From the NCBI RefSeq assembly GCF_017308015.1, contig NZ_JAFKFW010000014.1, positions 62,001 to 126,000 of the forward strand: DNA of 64,000 bases. Reading direction: 5' to 3'. The notes beneath the pieces are model-generated. The model ran no database searches. It worked only from the letters and a program-made list of their open reading frames with translations, and was not told the origin of the DNA. A program made the position numbers and the translations under genes. This document shows positions 29,342 to 38,487 of this stretch, in pieces (within the stretch, counting starts at the first letter, position 1; every line of letters begins with the position of its first letter). The stretch comes from Allobosea sp. (GTDB taxonomy: Bacteria; Pseudomonadota; Alphaproteobacteria; Rhizobiales; Beijerinckiaceae).

Positions 29342-30316
29342 TCAGGGAATGAGAACGGTCGAGCCCGTCGTCCCTCGCGATTCCAGCAGCCGGTGCGCGT
29401 CGGCCGCATCCTTCAGCGGGAAGGTCGCGTTGACGGGTACCTTGACCTTGCCGCTCGTCACCGCCCCGAACAGGTTCTTCGCCATCGCGATCATGGTCTC
29501 GCGCTTGGCCGTGTGGGTGTTGAGCGTCGGGCGGGTGACATAGAGCGAGCCCTTGGCGGCGAGGATGCCGAGATTGAAGGCTTCCACCGCGCCCGAGGCA
29601 TTGCCGAAGCTCGCCAGCAGGCCGAAGGGCTTCAGCGTGTCCAGCGACTTCATGAAGGTGTCCTTGCCGACGCCGTCATAGACCACGTCGCAGAGCGCCC
29701 CTCCGGTGATCTCCTTCACCCGCGCCGCGAAATCCTCCTCGCGGTAGTTGATGACATGGTCGGCGCCATGCGCCTTGGCCAGTTCCGCCTTCTCCCTGGA
29801 GCCGACGGTACCGATCACGGTCGCGCCCAGCGCCTTGCCCCATTGGCAGAGGATGAGCCCGGTCGCGCCAGCCGCGGCATGGACCAGGATGGTGTCGCCC
29901 GGCTTCACCTTGTAGGTCCGGTGCAGCAGGTATTCTGCCGTCAATCCCTTCAGCAGCATGCTGGCCGCGGCCTCGTAGGAAATGCCCTCCGGCAGCGCGA
30001 CGACGGAAGCCGCCGGCACGATGCGCTCCTCGGCATAGGCGCCGAGGCCGGCAACGACCGCGACGCGATCGCCCGGCTTGAACTCGGTGACGTTCGGGCC
30101 GACGGCGAGGACGTCGCCGGCGCTCTCGTTGCCGAGCGTGAAGGGCATCTGCGGCGCCGGATAAAGGCCGGAGCGGAAATAGGTATCGATGAAATTCAGG
30201 CCGATCGCCCGGTTGCGGATCAGGATTTCGCCGGGGCCCGGCTGCGGCAGGGTGATGTCCTCGAATTGCAGGACTTCGGGGCCGCCGGTCTTGTGGGCGC
30301 GAATGGCTTTGACCAT
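29342..30316 (-). CDS. qor: NADPH:quinone oxidoreductase, zeta-crystallin-like MDR
   Basis: A 324-residue zinc-free medium-chain reductase. The start at ATG 30316 is chosen because AGGAG lies ten bases upstream; the alternative ATG at 30325 overlaps that site. The quinone-oxidoreductase signature appears as G-L-N-F-I-D-T-Y-F-R-S-G-L-Y (about residues 40-53), and the NADPH site is V-H-A-A-A-G-A-T-G-L (about 143-152; the usual A-A-G-G-V/T-G motif) followed by G-T-V-G-S-R-E-K. It lacks the zinc-ligand cysteines. It acts in the cytosol, reducing quinones with one electron. Confidence 0.92.
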   Translation of the reverse strand: MVKAIRAHKTGGPEVLQFEDITLPQPGPGEILIRNRAIGLNFIDTYFRSGLYPAPQMPFTLGNESAGDVLAVGPNVTEFKPGDRVAVVAGLGAYAEERIVPAASVVALPEGISYEAAASMLLKGLTAEYLLHRTYKVKPGDTILVHAAAGATGLILCQWGKALGATVIGTVGSREKAELAKAHGADHVINYREEDFAARVKEITGGALCDVVYDGVGKDTFMKSLDTLKPFGLLASFGNASGAVEAFNLGILAAKGSLYVTRPTLNTHTAKRETMIAMAKNLFGAVTSGKVKVPVNATFPLKDAADAHRLLESRGTTGSTVLIP

Positions 30317-30444
30317 GAAAGGCATCTCCTACGGATGGATACCTCGACCATAATTCATCGGGCGAGAAAGGCATCCGTGCCCGACGCAGAACGCCCCTTG
30401 CGACTTTGCGGCCCGTGGCCAAAGCGCGACGCATCGGCTAGCCA

Positions 30445-31626
30445 ATGGCGATGAGCACGCAGACTGCCGATCAGGTCGATATCGCCATCGTGGGTGCCGG
30501 CGCCGTCGGGTTGGCCGCAGCGCTGGCGCTGAGCCGGGAAGGGCGCAGCGTCGCCCTGCTCGGCCCGGTCGCGACGCAGCGCGATGGGCGGACCGTCGCG
30601 CTGCTCGACGGCTCCTGGCGGATGCTGGCCGAGCTCGGCGTGCAGGATGCGTTGCTGGAGAAGGCCGCACCGCTTGCCGTAATGCGATTGGTCGACGACA
30701 GCGGCAGCCTGTTCCGCCAGCCGCCGGTCGAGTTCCGGGCCTCCGAGATCGGGCTGGAGGCTTTCGGCTGGAACATCGCGAATGCCGACCTGACGGCGAT
30801 CCTTGCCGAGAAGGCAAGCGCGCTGCCTGGCTTGCGGATGATCCCCGGTTTCGTCCGGGCCATCGATCCGGAAACGGATAGCGTGCGCCTCTCCGGCGAA
30901 GGCTTCGCTCCCGTGAACGCCCGGCTCGTTGTCGGCGCCGACGGGCGCAACTCTCAGGTGCGCGCAGCGGCCGGCATCGAAAGCCGCGACTGGCGCTATC
31001 CGCAGGTCGCGCTGACCGCGATCTTCGCGCATGCCAGAGACCATCGGGAAACCTCGACGGAATTCCACACCCGCAAGGGGCCGTGCACGCTCGTGCCCCT
31101 GCCCGGCCGGCACTCCTCGCTGGTCTGGCTGCTCGATCCGGAAGAGGCAGCGGTCGTTGCGGCACTCGACGATGCGGCTTTTGCGTTGAGGGTCGAAAAG
31201 CAGGTGCAGTCGCTGCTCGGCGCAATGACCGTCTCGGGGCCGCGCGGCAAGGTGCCCATGGGCGGGCTCTCGGTCGAACGCTTCGGCAACGGCCGCATGG
31301 CCCTGATCGGCGAAGCCGCTCATGTCTTCCCGCCGATCGGCGCGCAGGGACTGAATCTCGGCCTGCGCGATGTCGCGGCGCTGGGCGAGGCGCTGGCAGG
31401 CGCGACCGATGCCGGCGCTCCGGGCGTCATTGCCGATTACGATAGGGCGCGGCAGACCGATGTCCGGTTGCGCACGGGTGCGGTCGATGTGCTGAACCGC
31501 ACGCTGCTGACTGATCTGCTGCCGGCCGACCTGATGCGCGGCGCCGGCCTGCTCGCACTGTCGCGGATCGGCCCGCTCAGGCGGCTCGTGATGCGGCAGG
31601 GGCTGGCTGGCGGCGCGCGCGCCTGA
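30445..31626 (+). CDS. FAD-dependent UbiH/UbiF-family aromatic hydroxylase
   Basis: A 393-residue class A flavoprotein monooxygenase: the dinucleotide motif I-V-G-A-G-A-V-G-L-A-A-A-L (about residues 15-27), the D-G motif G-A-D-G-R-N-S-Q-V-R (about 165-174) and G-E-A-A-H-V-F-P-P-I-G-A-Q-G-L-N-L-G (about 290-307), as in ubiquinone-ring hydroxylases of the UbiH/UbiF/UbiL group. Alphaproteobacteria use varied members for C1, C5 and C6, so the exact ring position cannot be assigned. MAMS gives two possible ATGs six bases apart. It is a single gene, convergent with the CoA transferase. Confidence 0.87.
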   Translation: MAMSTQTADQVDIAIVGAGAVGLAAALALSREGRSVALLGPVATQRDGRTVALLDGSWRMLAELGVQDALLEKAAPLAVMRLVDDSGSLFRQPPVEFRASEIGLEAFGWNIANADLTAILAEKASALPGLRMIPGFVRAIDPETDSVRLSGEGFAPVNARLVVGADGRNSQVRAAAGIESRDWRYPQVALTAIFAHARDHRETSTEFHTRKGPCTLVPLPGRHSSLVWLLDPEEAAVVAALDDAAFALRVEKQVQSLLGAMTVSGPRGKVPMGGLSVERFGNGRMALIGEAAHVFPPIGAQGLNLGLRDVAALGEALAGATDAGAPGVIADYDRARQTDVRLRTGAVDVLNRTLLTDLLPADLMRGAGLLALSRIGPLRRLVMRQGLAGGARA

Positions 31627-31631
31627 GCGTG

Positions 31632-32750
31632 CTAGCCGTCCAGTAACCTACGCGTATCGGCACCGCTCGCCACGACCTTGCGCAAGCCGGCCGCTTGCTC
31701 GCGAAAGACCGGCGCCAGCGGCAACGACGTCGAGACGAGGCGTCGACCGCCGGGTTCCTCGACCTGCGCATCGAGCAGACCGCGCCCCGACATTTGCGGA
31801 TCGGAGACCGCCTCTTCCAGCGTCCGCACCACCGTACAGCAGCAATCGAGCGGCTCGATGAGCGCACGCCAATAGGCAGCGCTCTCACTTGCGATGATCG
31901 CGGCGATGCCCGCCTGCGTCGCTTGCGGGTCACGGCGGTCGTCGCGCAGCCTCTCGTCGAGGCCGATTCCCTCACAGAAGCCCTGCCAGAATTTCGGTTC
32001 GATCGCGCCCACCGCCAGGAACCAGCCATCGGCGGTGGCATAGAGACCGTAGCGTGGGCTCGCGCCGGTCAGGAGGCCCTCCCCGCCATCGGGAAAGGAG
32101 CCGGTCACCTGCCCTTGCGCGAGCCCGTACCAGGCGAAGGTGGGCATCGCATCGGCCATGGCGATATCGAGATGGCAGCCCTGCCCGGTACGATCACGCT
32201 GGCGGAGTGCCAGCAGGATGTTGAGCACGGCCGGCATGGTGCCGCCGGCGATGTCGGCGACGAGCGGCGGCGGCAGAGGCGGCGCCTCGCCACGCTTCAG
32301 GGATTGCCCGAGCAGGCCGCCGAGCGCCTGGTAATTGATGTCGTGCCCGGCCTCCTGCGCGCGCGGGCCATGCTGGCCATAGCCGCTGATCGAGCAATAG
32401 ATCAGGCGGGGGTTGATCGCCTTCAACGCTTCATGGCCGAAGCCGAGCCGCTCCATCACGCCCGGCCGGAACTGCTCAATCAGGATATCGGCTTTCGCGA
32501 TCAGCGGGGTCAGCCGTGCAAGCGCGTCCGGTGCCTTCAGGTCGAGCTCGACGCTTTCCTTGCCGCGGTTGAGCACCGCGAAGGGCGCCGCTGTCTCGCC
32601 GAAGCGCGGCGGGAAGCCGCGCATGTCCTCGCCGCCCGGCCGCTCGATCTTGATGACGCGCGCTCCGGCCTCGGAAAAGAAGAGGCTCGCCAGCGGCCCG
32701 GGCAGGAGCGTCGAGAAATCGAGGACCAGCAGGTCGTCCAGCGGCAGCAT
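31632..32750 (-). CDS. CaiB/BaiF-family CoA transferase
   Basis: A 372-residue family III CoA-transferase. The start at 32750 follows GAGGGTGCC, which overlaps the stop region of the AEC transporter gene, so they form one transcript. Family features: V-L-D-F-S-T-L-L-P-G-P-L-A-S (residues 8-21), V-I-K-I-E-R-P-G-G-E-D (about 32-42), Y-C-S-I-S-G-Y-G-Q-H-G-P (about 117-128) and the catalytic-type Asp in G-H-D-I-N-Y-Q (about 135-141). These enzymes swap CoA between carboxylic acids, or racemise 2-methylacyl-CoA; the R-P-G-V-M-E-R-L-G-F-G phrase is shared by both. The substrate is inferred from neighbours to be a dicarboxylic or hydroxy acid. Confidence 0.88.
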   Translation of the reverse strand: MLPLDDLLVLDFSTLLPGPLASLFFSEAGARVIKIERPGGEDMRGFPPRFGETAAPFAVLNRGKESVELDLKAPDALARLTPLIAKADILIEQFRPGVMERLGFGHEALKAINPRLIYCSISGYGQHGPRAQEAGHDINYQALGGLLGQSLKRGEAPPLPPPLVADIAGGTMPAVLNILLALRQRDRTGQGCHLDIAMADAMPTFAWYGLAQGQVTGSFPDGGEGLLTGASPRYGLYATADGWFLAVGAIEPKFWQGFCEGIGLDERLRDDRRDPQATQAGIAAIIASESAAYWRALIEPLDCCCTVVRTLEEAVSDPQMSGRGLLDAQVEEPGGRRLVSTSLPLAPVFREQAAGLRKVVASGADTRRLLDG

Positions 32751-32757
32751 GGCACCC

Positions 32758-33729
32758 TCAGTGAAACAAATCGGCCGCTATCCTGCCCGTCTTCACCAGC
32801 CACAGGAAGCCCGACAGCGTGACCATCGAGACGATGGTGCCAACGAGGATGCAGGCCGAGGCGCGCTCGACCCCCACCCGGTACTGCGTCGAGATGACGA
32901 AGATGTTCAAGGCGGGCGGCAGCGCCGCCATGATGATCGCGGCATAGATCCAGTTGGTCGGTATGCCGCCGAGCGCCGAGAGCAGCACCCAGACCAGGAG
33001 CGGGTGCAGCACGAGCTTGATGAAGAACAGCCCCGGCACCTCTGCGGGCATCGTCTTCATCGGCCTGAGCGCCACGGTGACGCCAAGCAGGAAGAGCGCG
33101 CAGGGCGCGGCGGCCTGGGAGAGCCAGAGCACCATCCGGTCGATCGCAACCGGCAGCTCGATCCTGAAGTAACTCGCCGCGACGCCGGCGAGCGTGGCGA
33201 TATTGAAAGGATGGGTCAGGACCCGCCAAACCACCTCCCAGGCCGTCGCCAGCACGCTCTGCTTCCCGACCCCCGCCAGCGCCATCAGAAACGGCACGAG
33301 CGAAAAGAGCAGGATATTATCGAAGACGAAGATCAGGACCACCGGGGCACTGGCCGTGGGGCCGAGCGCCGCCAGAATCAGCGGCGGGCCCATATAGCCA
33401 ATGTTGGAATAGGACCCCGCCACACCTTGCATCACCGCCTGCGGCATATCGCCCTTGTTGTGCTTCAGCCCGAGCGCAAAAGAGAGGCAGAAGGCGCAGA
33501 AGGTCGCGAAGGTCGTGCCGGCGATGAACTTCCAGTTGGCGAGTTCGCTCAACGGCTTGTCGGCGATCAGCCGGTAAAACAGCGGCGGCAGTGCGACATA
33601 GATCAGGAAGAACTGCAGCCAGGCGAGCCCTGCTTCCGGCAATTGCTTGTAGCGGCCGATTGCGAAGCCCAGCACGATCAGCCCGAAGAACGGCGCGACC
33701 AGATTGAAAATACTGAGGAGATCGACCAT
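32758..33729 (-). CDS. AEC-family (auxin efflux carrier-like) transporter
   Basis: A 323-residue membrane protein with ten predicted helices in two five-helix halves: start V-D-L-L-S-I-F-N-L-V-A-P-F-F-G-L-I-V-L-G, mid-protein G-S-Y-S-N-I-G-Y-M-G-P-P (the family's N-I/G-x-P unwound motif, about residues 110-121). The start at ATG 33729 is chosen because the longer frame has no membrane character. Bacterial members such as MdcF or MleP move malonate, malate or other dicarboxylates. It precedes the CoA-transferase gene by seven bases and is divergent from the malyl-CoA-lyase-type gene. Confidence 0.88.
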   Translation of the reverse strand: MVDLLSIFNLVAPFFGLIVLGFAIGRYKQLPEAGLAWLQFFLIYVALPPLFYRLIADKPLSELANWKFIAGTTFATFCAFCLSFALGLKHNKGDMPQAVMQGVAGSYSNIGYMGPPLILAALGPTASAPVVLIFVFDNILLFSLVPFLMALAGVGKQSVLATAWEVVWRVLTHPFNIATLAGVAASYFRIELPVAIDRMVLWLSQAAAPCALFLLGVTVALRPMKTMPAEVPGLFFIKLVLHPLLVWVLLSALGGIPTNWIYAAIIMAALPPALNIFVISTQYRVGVERASACILVGTIVSMVTLSGFLWLVKTGRIAADLFH

Positions 33730-33867
33730 CGGCGGTGTTTTCGTCCTGCGGGAAATGCGCCCGCTTTCGAACGAAACCCGGCGGGCATCTGCATCTAGCG
33801 CATGGCTGGAAGGCAGCAAGCGCTTTTGCAGTGTGCCTGCCCGCGCGCACCGCAAGGGCAGGATACG

Positions 33868-33919
33868 ATACCTAGGAAATATTGCCTATAAGATGCAATG
33901 GGATTAATAACCTAGGTAT
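33868..33919. promoter_or_regulatory. paired operator-like palindromes in a divergent promoter
   Basis: ATACCTAGG (33868-33876) and CCTAGGTAT (33911-33919) are a perfect inverted pair, each half being itself the palindrome CCTAGG. Centres are 43 bp apart, about four helical turns, and a TATAAGAT -10-like element lies between them. This fits one repressor looping across the divergent promoters of the transporter/CoA-transferase and lyase units; no regulator gene is adjacent. Confidence 0.55.
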
Positions 33920-34002
33920 TCCGGCCTATGCACCAGCGAAAGAACCATGGACGGCGCGCACCATCTCCGCCACATTCGCTGCATTGCAGCATGGAGCCGC
34001 CG

Positions 34003-35052
34003 ATGACGACCAGGACGCCGCGCCAATTCTTCCGCCCGCTCGCGATCGGCGCGCCGGAGCCCTTCCGCGAATTGCCGCTGCGGCTCGAACGGATGATCCA
34101 TTTCGTGCCGCCACATCTGGAGAAAGTCCGCGCCAAGGTCGGCGCGCTCGCCGGACAGGTCGATATCGTGCTCGGCAATCTCGAGGATGCGATCCCGGTC
34201 GAGGCCAAGCAGGCGGCGCGCGACGGCTTCATTACCATGGGCAAGGCGGTGGATTTCGGCAGGACCGGCCTGTGGACCCGTGTCAATGCGCTGAATTCGC
34301 CATGGTTCCTCGACGACATCACCGCGATCATGGGCGAGATCGGCGGCAAGCTCGATGTCGTGATGGTGCCCAAGGTCGAGGGCCCCTGGGACATCCACTA
34401 TGTCGACCAGTTGCTCGCGCAGTTCGAGGCGCGGCACCTGCTTCGCAAACCGGTCCTGATCCATGCCATCCTGGAGACGGCGGAAGGCGTCAAGAATGTC
34501 GAGGCGATCGCGACCGCCTCGCCGCGCATGCACGGGATGAGCCTCGGCCCCGCCGACCTCGCCGCCTCGCGCGCCATGAAGACGACCCGCGTCGGCGGAG
34601 GGCACCCCGAATACAAGGTGATCGCCGACCCCTCCCCCGATGGCGGGCCGCGCACCGTGGCGCAGCAGGATCTCTGGCATTACACACTCGCCAAGATGGT
34701 CGATGCCTGCGCCGCGGCCGGAATCAAGCCGTTCTACGGTCCCTTCGGCGATTTCGTCGACGAGGCCGCCTGCGAGGCGCAGTTCCGCAACGCCTTCCTG
34801 CTCGGCTGCGCCGGCGCCTGGACGCTGCATCCCTCGCAGATCGCCATCGCCAAGCGCGTCTTCAGCCCCGATCCTGCCGAGGTCGCCTTCGCCACGCGCA
34901 TCCTGGAGGCGATGCCGGACGGTTCGGGCGCCGTGATGATCGACGGCAAGATGCAGGACGACGCCACCTGGAAGCAGGCGAAGGTGATCGTCGACCTCGC
35001 AACGCAGGTCGCGGCACGCGACCCGGATATGGGGCAGCGCTACGCAATGTGA
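34003..35052 (+). CDS. HpcH/HpaI aldolase-family CoA-ester lyase, malyl-CoA lyase type
   Basis: A 349-residue CitE-like lyase starting at ATG 34003, six bases after GGAG. Features of the L-malyl-CoA/beta-methylmalyl-CoA/citramalyl-CoA lyase group are N-L-E-D-A-I-P (magnesium-binding Glu/Asp), [38 protein letters not shown] and F-G-D-F-V-D, then [10 protein letters not shown]. It would split a malyl-type CoA ester to acetyl-CoA (or propionyl-CoA) plus glyoxylate or pyruvate. Divergent from a CoA transferase and a dicarboxylate-type transporter, it may complete a small uptake-activation-cleavage pathway. Confidence 0.87.
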   Translation: MTTRTPRQFFRPLAIGAPEPFRELPLRLERMIHFVPPHLEKVRAKVGALAGQVDIVLGNLEDAIPVEAKQAARDGFITMGKAVDFGRTGLWTRVNALNSPWFLDDITAIMGEIGGKLDVVMVPKVEGPWDIHYVDQLLAQFEARHLLRKPVLIHAILETAEGVKNVEAIATASPRMHGMSLGPADLAASRAMKTTRVGGGHPEYKVIADPSPDGGPRTVAQQDLWHYTLAKMVDACAAAGIKPFYGPFGDFVDEAACEAQFRNAFLLGCAGAWTLHPSQIAIAKRVFSPDPAEVAFATRILEAMPDGSGAVMIDGKMQDDATWKQAKVIVDLATQVAARDPDMGQRYAM

Positions 35053-35163
35053 TGGGACAGCGGGCTCCGATCGATTGATTTCGACGCATTTACGACGCAT
35101 TGCTTGCGCAAGGCGGCAAGACCTAAGCCGGCGGCGCATCGGCCGGCGCAAGATGGATCTGTC

Positions 35164-35493
35164 ATGGAAGCGCGTTCGGCCAAGTTCAGGATCGGGCAGG
35201 TGGTTAAGCACCGCATCTACCCGTTCCGTGGCGTGATCTTCGACGTCGACCCGGTCTTCTCGAACACCGAGGAGTGGTGGATGGCGATTCCGGAGGCTAT
35301 GCGCCCGTCGAAGGACCAGCCCTTCTATCACCTCTTCGCCGAGAACGAGGAGGCGGAGTACGTCGCCTATGTCTCCGAGCAGAACCTCGTCGACGACGAT
35401 TCCGGCGAGCCCGTGCGTCATCCGCGCGCCAAGGAATTCTTCCGGCGCGACCGCAAGGGCCGCTACAAGCTGGACCGCGCCGATCTGAATTGA
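35164..35493 (+). CDS. hspQ: heat shock protein HspQ (hemimethylated-DNA-binding YccV-like)
   Basis: A 109-residue HspQ/YccV-family protein: F-R-I-G-Q-V-V-K-H-R-I-Y-P-F-R-G-V-I-F-D-V-D-P (residues 8-30), W-W and Q-P-F-Y-H-L-F-A-E-N (about 57-66), Y-V-A-Y-V-S-E-Q-N-L (about 71-80). In enterobacteria HspQ is a Lon specificity factor and was earlier found to bind hemimethylated oriC DNA. The start at ATG 35164 removes a basic non-conserved extension. It is followed by the hairpin terminator at 35541. Confidence 0.93.
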   Translation: MEARSAKFRIGQVVKHRIYPFRGVIFDVDPVFSNTEEWWMAIPEAMRPSKDQPFYHLFAENEEAEYVAYVSEQNLVDDDSGEPVRHPRAKEFFRRDRKGRYKLDRADLN

Positions 35494-35540
35494 GGCGGGC
35501 TGCTCTCCTAGCTCGATGGCGCGCGGCACATCGCCAAAGA

Positions 35541-35572
35541 AAAAGGCCGGCCCCGCGAGGGACCGGCCTTTT
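35541..35572. terminator. bidirectional rho-independent terminator
   Basis: AAAAGGCCGG and CCGGCCTTTT pair around CCCCGCGAGGGA. The A- and T-runs flank the stem on both sides, so it can serve hspQ on the plus strand and the IalB-like gene on the minus strand. Confidence 0.9.
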
Positions 35573-35597
35573 CCGTTTCCGGCGATAGCGCCGTAGC

Positions 35598-36386
35598 TCA
35601 GGGCTTCGGCGGGGTCGCCGGCGCGGCAGGCGCGGCGCCGGGAGCCGGGGCAGCAGCGCCCGGAGCGGCGGCACCACCGGCGCCGAGGCGCTGGCGCAGC
35701 TCTTCCTGACGCTTGGCGAGCTCGTCCTGGAGCTGCTTCTGCTGGTCCTCGAGCACCTTCGGGTCGATGGCAGCACCGTCGAAGCCCTTGGCGAAATCGG
35801 CCAGCGGGATGGTGAAGGTCAGCTCGCGGGCGCCCTGATTCTGGACGCTGACGTTCAGATTGGTGCCCTTCTTCATCGCATTGATGAAGTCGTCCTTGAC
35901 CTGCGCCTCGGCGAAGCAGCCGTTCGGGAAGCAGATGGCATAGCGGCCGCCGGTCGGCTGCGCGCTGTCGACGCCGAAGCGGATACCGGGCTGCAGCAGG
36001 AGGCCGAGCGGCATCAGGAAGCGCACGATCTTGTTGGCGTCGCCCTTGACGTCATAGACCGCGACGGCGAGCACCGGCTGGCCCTGATCCGAGACGAAGT
36101 CGCGGGTGGTGTAGCAGATTTCCTTGTTGGCGCCCTGATCCTTGCCGCAGACCTTGGTCCAGCTCGTCTGAGAAGGCTCGGGCTTGACCTGGACGACGGT
36201 CGGGCCGGTTGCCGCCGCGGCGCCCTGGGCGGGAGCGGCAGGCTGAGCCGGAGCCGGAGCAGCCGGACGCGCGGGCGCAGGACGCTGCGCCGGAGCCTGG
36301 GCGAAGGCCGCGACGGGCGCGAAGCCGATGGCGGCGCTGAGCACGAGGCCGAGCGCGCTAGATGACAGGCGATACGAAGCGGACAT
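35598..36386 (-). CDS. invasion-associated locus B (IalB) family periplasmic protein
   Basis: A 262-residue secreted protein. The signal peptide ends at A-A-F-A-Q-A, then a Pro/Ala-rich linker (residues 30-65), then the IalB domain: W-T-K-V-C-G-K-D, E-I-C-Y-T-T-R-D-F, V-Y-D-V-K-G, L-P-L-G/G-I-R-F-G-V-D and R-Y-A-I-C-F-P-N-G-C-F-A-E (two conserved cysteine pairs). A second Ala/Pro-rich tail closes it, preceded by a coiled-coil-like Gln/Glu/Arg stretch. In Bartonella IalB aids entry into red cells; free-living relatives carry the family with no known role, so no invasion phenotype is implied. The start at 36386 has GGAAAG upstream. Confidence 0.88.
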   Translation of the reverse strand: MSASYRLSSSALGLVLSAAIGFAPVAAFAQAPAQRPAPARPAAPAPAQPAAPAQGAAAATGPTVVQVKPEPSQTSWTKVCGKDQGANKEICYTTRDFVSDQGQPVLAVAVYDVKGDANKIVRFLMPLGLLLQPGIRFGVDSAQPTGGRYAICFPNGCFAEAQVKDDFINAMKKGTNLNVSVQNQGARELTFTIPLADFAKGFDGAAIDPKVLEDQQKQLQDELAKRQEELRQRLGAGGAAAPGAAAPAPGAAPAAPATPPKP

Positions 36387-36627
36387 TCCTTGTCTTTCCT
36401 TACCAAGCGAATTCGGGATCACGACTTCGCAAGCCGCGCGCGTCACCGCTGATGGCCCAATCGCATGGGGCGCCGGCCATCGCAAGCCGTGCACATCAAG
36501 GCCGATTGAGGCGTTTGAATGACACCCTGCCCACGCCTTTAGCGAGTTCGCACCGAGGATTCCAGCCCGAATAGCTGCGTGACCCGCTGCTCCCATGCTA
36601 TTCTCACGCAGGGAATCAGGTCGTACG

Positions 36628-38478
36628 ATGGAATTTCTTCGATTGCCCCAGGCGATGAGCCGCCGCGGGGTCAACCTTCTACTGGCTGTGGCCCCGTTCG
36701 CCGTCCTGGCGCGCGGCCAAGCGGCGTCGGCCGATTCGGAGCCGATGCGGCACGCCATCGCGATGCATGGCCAGCCCGCCCTACCGCCCGGCTTCGCCCA
36801 TCTGCCTTATGCCGACCCCAAGGCGCCCAGAGGCGGGCGCATCGTGCTCGGCATCCAGGGCACGTTCGACAGCCTGAATCCGCTCGTCGTGCTCGGCGTC
36901 GCGCCCGATGCCGTGCCGAAATATGTGCAGCAGAGCCTGCTCTACCGCTCGGCGGACGAGCCCTTCACCGCCTACGGCCTGCTCGCCTCCGGCGTCGCGC
37001 TCGACGCGGACCGCAAGCATCTCGCCTTCGAGATCGACGAGCGGGCGCGGTTCTCCGACGGCAAGCCGGTCACGGCGCAGGACGTGATCTTCACCTTCGA
37101 GATGCTGAAAACGAAGGGCAAGCCGTTCCATCGCTCCAGCCTCGGCCGTGTCACCAAGGTCACGGCGCCCTCGCCCCGGCGCGTCGAATTCGAGCTCGGC
37201 GACGGCTCCAACCGCGAATTGCCGCTGGTGATCGGGTCGCTGCCGATCTTCGCCAGACATGCGACCAATGCCGAAAACTTCGGCGAGACCAGCTTCAAGC
37301 CGGCGCTCGGCTCCGGCCCCTATGCCGTCGAGGAGGTCCGGCCCGGCGAATCGCTTCTGCTGAAGCGCCGCAAGGATTTCTGGGCCGAGGACCATCCGCT
37401 CACGCGCGGGCTCTATAACGCCGACGAGATCCGCTACGATTTCTACCGGGATTCGAATGCGCTGTTCGAGGCGTTCAAGGCCGGGCTCTACGATGTCCGC
37501 GTCGAAGGCGACCCGACGCGCTGGATGACCGGCTATGACGTGCCGGCCGTGCATGACGGGCGCATCCGGCAGGAAACCCTGCATTTCGACACGCCCAAGG
37601 GCATGACCGGTCTCGTCTTCAACACGCGCCGGCCGATCTTCGCCGATGTGCGGGTGCGCGAGGCGCTGGGCCTCCTGTTCGACTTCGAATGGGTCAACCG
37701 CAACCTGTTCCACGGCGTCTATCGCCGCGCCGGCAGCTTCTTCTCGGATTCGGACCTTTCGGCGCTCGGCGTCCCCGCCGATAGCCGAGAGAAGGCGCTT
37801 CTCGCCGGTTTTACGGGCGCCGTGCGCGAGGACATCCTCGCCGGAAGCTGGCGGCCGTCGGAAACCGACGGCTCCGGCCGCGACCGCGAGCAGGCGCGCA
37901 AGGCGCTCGATCTGCTCAAGCAAGCCGGCTACGGATTGCGCGAGGGCGTGCTGCGCAGCGGCAAGGACGAGCCCTTCGCCTTCGAGATCACCGTGACGAG
38001 CCGGCCGCAGGAGCGGCTCGCGCTGAACTATGCCCAATCGCTCGCCCGACTCGGCATCGCCGTCTCGGTGCGGCTGATCGACGACGTGCAGTACTGGCGA
38101 CGCCTGTCGGCCTTCGATTTCGACATGATCCAGTGGACCTGGCCGGCCTCGGCCTCGCCCGGCAACGAACAGATCGGACGCTGGGGCTCGGCCAATGCCG
38201 CCCGCAACGGCGCGCTGAATTATGCCGGGGTGAAGTCGCTCGCCGTCGATGCGGTGCTGCAAGCCCTGCTCGGCGCCCGTGAGCGCGAGGATTTTGTTGC
38301 CGCGGTGCGCGCCCTCGACCGTTTGCTGATCTCCGGCTTCTACGTCGTGCCGCTGTATTACCTGCCCGATACCTGGATCGCGCTGGCGCGCGGCGTGATC
38401 ATGGCGGGGCGGCAACCGGCCTATTTCCTCTCTAACGAAGCGCTGGCCCGCCTTCCGGCGGCAGCGCCGGCCAACTAG
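36628..38478 (+). CDS. extracellular solute-binding protein family 5 (YejA-like oligopeptide binding)
   Basis: A 616-residue secreted binding protein of the peptide/nickel/opine family 5. The N-terminus has a hydrophobic signal (L-L-L-A-V-A-P-F-A-V-L-A). YejA-type marks are H-A-I-A-M-H-G-Q-P-A-L-P-P-G-F-x-H-L-P-Y-A-D-P-x-A-P-x-G-G (about residues 38-65), F-D-S-L-N-P, and F-S-D-G-K-P-V-T-A-Q-D-V-I-F-T-F (about 140-155). No permease or ATPase gene is adjacent, so the transport partner is elsewhere. The start is ATG 36628, with ATG 36595 as alternative. It is followed after nine bases by an unrecognised gene. Confidence 0.88.
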   Translation: MEFLRLPQAMSRRGVNLLLAVAPFAVLARGQAASADSEPMRHAIAMHGQPALPPGFAHLPYADPKAPRGGRIVLGIQGTFDSLNPLVVLGVAPDAVPKYVQQSLLYRSADEPFTAYGLLASGVALDADRKHLAFEIDERARFSDGKPVTAQDVIFTFEMLKTKGKPFHRSSLGRVTKVTAPSPRRVEFELGDGSNRELPLVIGSLPIFARHATNAENFGETSFKPALGSGPYAVEEVRPGESLLLKRRKDFWAEDHPLTRGLYNADEIRYDFYRDSNALFEAFKAGLYDVRVEGDPTRWMTGYDVPAVHDGRIRQETLHFDTPKGMTGLVFNTRRPIFADVRVREALGLLFDFEWVNRNLFHGVYRRAGSFFSDSDLSALGVPADSREKALLAGFTGAVREDILAGSWRPSETDGSGRDREQARKALDLLKQAGYGLREGVLRSGKDEPFAFEITVTSRPQERLALNYAQSLARLGIAVSVRLIDDVQYWRRLSAFDFDMIQWTWPASASPGNEQIGRWGSANAARNGALNYAGVKSLAVDAVLQALLGAREREDFVAAVRALDRLLISGFYVVPLYYLPDTWIALARGVIMAGRQPAYFLSNEALARLPAAAPAN

Positions 38479-38487
38479 GGTCTGTCG

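Noticed and set aside
33904-38415. Long antisense frames over the malyl-CoA-lyase-type gene and the YejA-like gene
   Set aside because: The plus-strand genes have full family signatures; the antisense frames are unstructured Arg/Asp/Gly-rich products typical of high-GC DNA.
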